NCBI GenBank assembly: GCA_025455205.1
Contig: JALOMZ010000133.1
Location: 1 to 6,016 of the forward strand
Origin: Chitinophagaceae bacterium
GTDB lineage: Bacteria > Bacteroidota > Bacteroidia > Chitinophagales > Chitinophagaceae
Direction of reading: 5' to 3'
Length of the DNA stretch: 6,016 nt
Positions 4,761-6,016 of the stretch are shown here, in pieces. The stretch's first letter is position 1. The number at the start of each line of letters is the position of its first letter. Both the position numbers and the translations under genes were made by a program. The notes beneath the pieces were generated by a model that was not told where the DNA came from, did no database searches, and saw nothing but the letters and a program-made list of their open reading frames with translations.

Positions 4761-6016
4761 ATGTCTTCCAAGAAGAATATCATCCCCCGCGACATCAGCT
4801 GGCTTAGTTTCAACGCCAGGGTGTTGCAGGAAGCTAACGACCCTACCGTACCGCTCAAGGAACGCATCCGTTTCCTGGGCATCCATTCCAACAACCAGGA
4901 TGAATTTTTCCGCGTGCGGGTGGCCACCCTGAAGCGCATGACCCAAATCCTGAACAAGGGCGTGAAAGCAGCCATGCACCTGGAGAAATCTGCCGCCTAC
5001 ATTCTGGAAGAAATACACCGCATTGTGCTGCAGCAGCAACATGAATTCGAAAGGATCTGGAGCAATATATTCCAGGAGTTGGCGAAGGAGAAGATCTTCC
5101 TGGTGAATGAGAAGCAGCTCAACAAGGAACAACAGGAGTTTGTGGAGAAATATTACGACGATGAAGTAAGCCCCAACCTGATCCCCCTGATGATTGAAGA
5201 CATCCCGCAGATGCCCTACCTGCGCGACAAATCCATCTACCTGGGCGTGGTGATGCGCAAGAAAAACACCCCGTACCAGCACAAATATGCGTTGATTGAA
5301 ATTCCGGCAAAAGCGGTAGGCCGCTTTGTCATCCTGCCCTCTAAGCCGGGCGAAAAGCACATCATCCTGCTGGAAGATGTGATCCGGTTTAACCTGCCGC
5401 ATATCTTTTCCTACTTCAATTACGACAGTTTCTCCGCCCATCTTTTCAAGGTGACCAAGGATGCGGAACTGGACATAGACAACGATATCAGCACGGACAT
5501 TGCGCAGAAGATACTGCGCGGGGTGAAGAAACGCCGCGAAGGCAAGCCCGTGCGATTCGTGTACGACAAGGAAATGGATTCCGGCCTGCTGGAATACCTC
5601 ATGCGGCGCCTGAACCTTACCCGCAAGGATAATATCATTCCGGGCGGCCGCATCCACAACTTCCGGCACTTCATGGATTTTCCGGATGTCTTCCCGGCAC
5701 GCAGCCAGCGTAAGCCCTCGTTCATTCACCCGGCGCTTGACGATGGCCGCCGCATTTCCGATGTGCTGCAGGAGCAGGATGTGCTCCTGTCTTTCCCCTA
5801 CCACTCCTTCATCTCCCTCATACACATGCTGCGCGAAGCCGCCATGGACCCCGAAGTGCAAAGCATCAAGATCACGGCCTATCGCCTGGCCAGCAACTCC
5901 AGGATCATCAATGCCCTTATCAATGCTGTGCGCAACGGCAAGAAAGTGGTGGTAGCCCTTGAACTCCGTGCCCGCTTTGATGAGGAGGCCAACCTGCAAT
6001 GGAAGGAGGTGCTTGA
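4761..6016 (+). CDS. ppk1: Polyphosphate kinase 1, C-terminal part cut by the window edge
   Basis: Ppk1 reversibly polymerises the gamma-phosphate of ATP into inorganic polyphosphate, usually membrane-associated. The frame stays open for 418 codons to the right edge, out of about 690 expected. The N-terminal domain shows ISWLSFNARVLQEA (12-25) and SNNQDEFFRVRVA (43-55), with Asn45 at the ATP-contacting position. A head domain follows, then the start of the first phospholipase-D-like catalytic domain: FPYHSF (345-350), ITAYR (371-375) and ELRARFDEEAN (401-411). Arg375 and Arg405, the magnesium-site arginines in E. coli numbering, fall at exactly these positions here. The autophosphorylated histidine (about 435) and second catalytic histidine (about 592) lie beyond the window, so activity cannot be judged. 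ATG 4761 gives the normal family N-terminus. The gene follows rfaE2 by 85 bp, with its own -7 element. Confidence 0.96.
   Translation, partial: MSSKKNIIPRDISWLSFNARVLQEANDPTVPLKERIRFLGIHSNNQDEFFRVRVATLKRMTQILNKGVKAAMHLEKSAAYILEEIHRIVLQQQHEFERIWSNIFQELAKEKIFLVNEKQLNKEQQEFVEKYYDDEVSPNLIPLMIEDIPQMPYLRDKSIYLGVVMRKKNTPYQHKYALIEIPAKAVGRFVILPSKPGEKHIILLEDVIRFNLPHIFSYFNYDSFSAHLFKVTKDAELDIDNDISTDIAQKILRGVKKRREGKPVRFVYDKEMDSGLLEYLMRRLNLTRKDNIIPGGRIHNFRHFMDFPDVFPARSQRKPSFIHPALDDGRRISDVLQEQDVLLSFPYHSFISLIHMLREAAMDPEVQSIKITAYRLASNSRIINALINAVRNGKKVVVALELRARFDEEANLQWKEVL

Noticed and set aside
4647..5999. A 450-codon open frame on the minus strand opposite ppk1, and a similar 372-codon one at 3163-4281 opposite the flippase gene
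   Set aside because: Both are mirror frames of well-supported genes. Their products are rich in His, Gln and Gly in the way expected from reverse-complemented GC-biased codons, and show no recognisable motifs.
1..6016. Search for mobile elements, CRISPR repeats, tRNA or rRNA genes, and toxin-antitoxin or defence modules
   Set aside because: The window is densely filled by seven recognisable genes in a familiar order, and the four spacers longer than 35 bp are all under 100 bp. No long repeats, transposase motifs or RNA gene patterns were seen.

Overview
The window looks like ordinary chromosomal DNA from a member of the Bacteroidota, most likely a moderately GC-rich (about 55% by eye) relative of the Chitinophagaceae. 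Three things support this: a DUF4270-type lipoprotein beside a short glycogen-synthase-like protein that I know only from this phylum; no Shine-Dalgarno sequence before any of the seven starts; and two perfect matches to the Bacteroidota -7 promoter element TAnnTTTG. The placement below phylum level is an inference.

Left arm, minus strand (1-1727): a short GT5-like glycogen/starch synthase homologue (903-1727) is followed 34 bp later by a DUF4270 lipoprotein gene that starts with GTG at 868 and runs off the left edge. The two are probably co-transcribed. A 98-bp divergent spacer (1728-1825) separates them from the right arm. It holds a good -7 element for the minus strand and an operator-like imperfect palindrome.

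Right arm, plus strand (1826-6016): panC, panD, a flippase-like (LPG synthase TM domain) membrane protein, a stand-alone heptose-1-phosphate adenylyltransferase (rfaE2/hldC), and ppk1 cut by the right edge. PanD makes beta-alanine, which PanC joins to pantoate to make pantothenate, the precursor of CoA. The membrane protein and rfaE2 are 1 bp apart and point to envelope glycan or lipid work. Ppk1 makes polyphosphate. The spacers before panD, before the flippase gene and before ppk1 (73, 76 and 85 bp) each contain an inverted repeat without a T-tract. These could be attenuators, operators or RNA processing sites.

I found no mobile element, CRISPR array, tRNA, rRNA or defence system, and no clearly new system. 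The most interesting items are the GT5-like protein that has lost its catalytic motifs, and the small unexplained repeats between genes. No stretch longer than about 100 bp lacks a gene.
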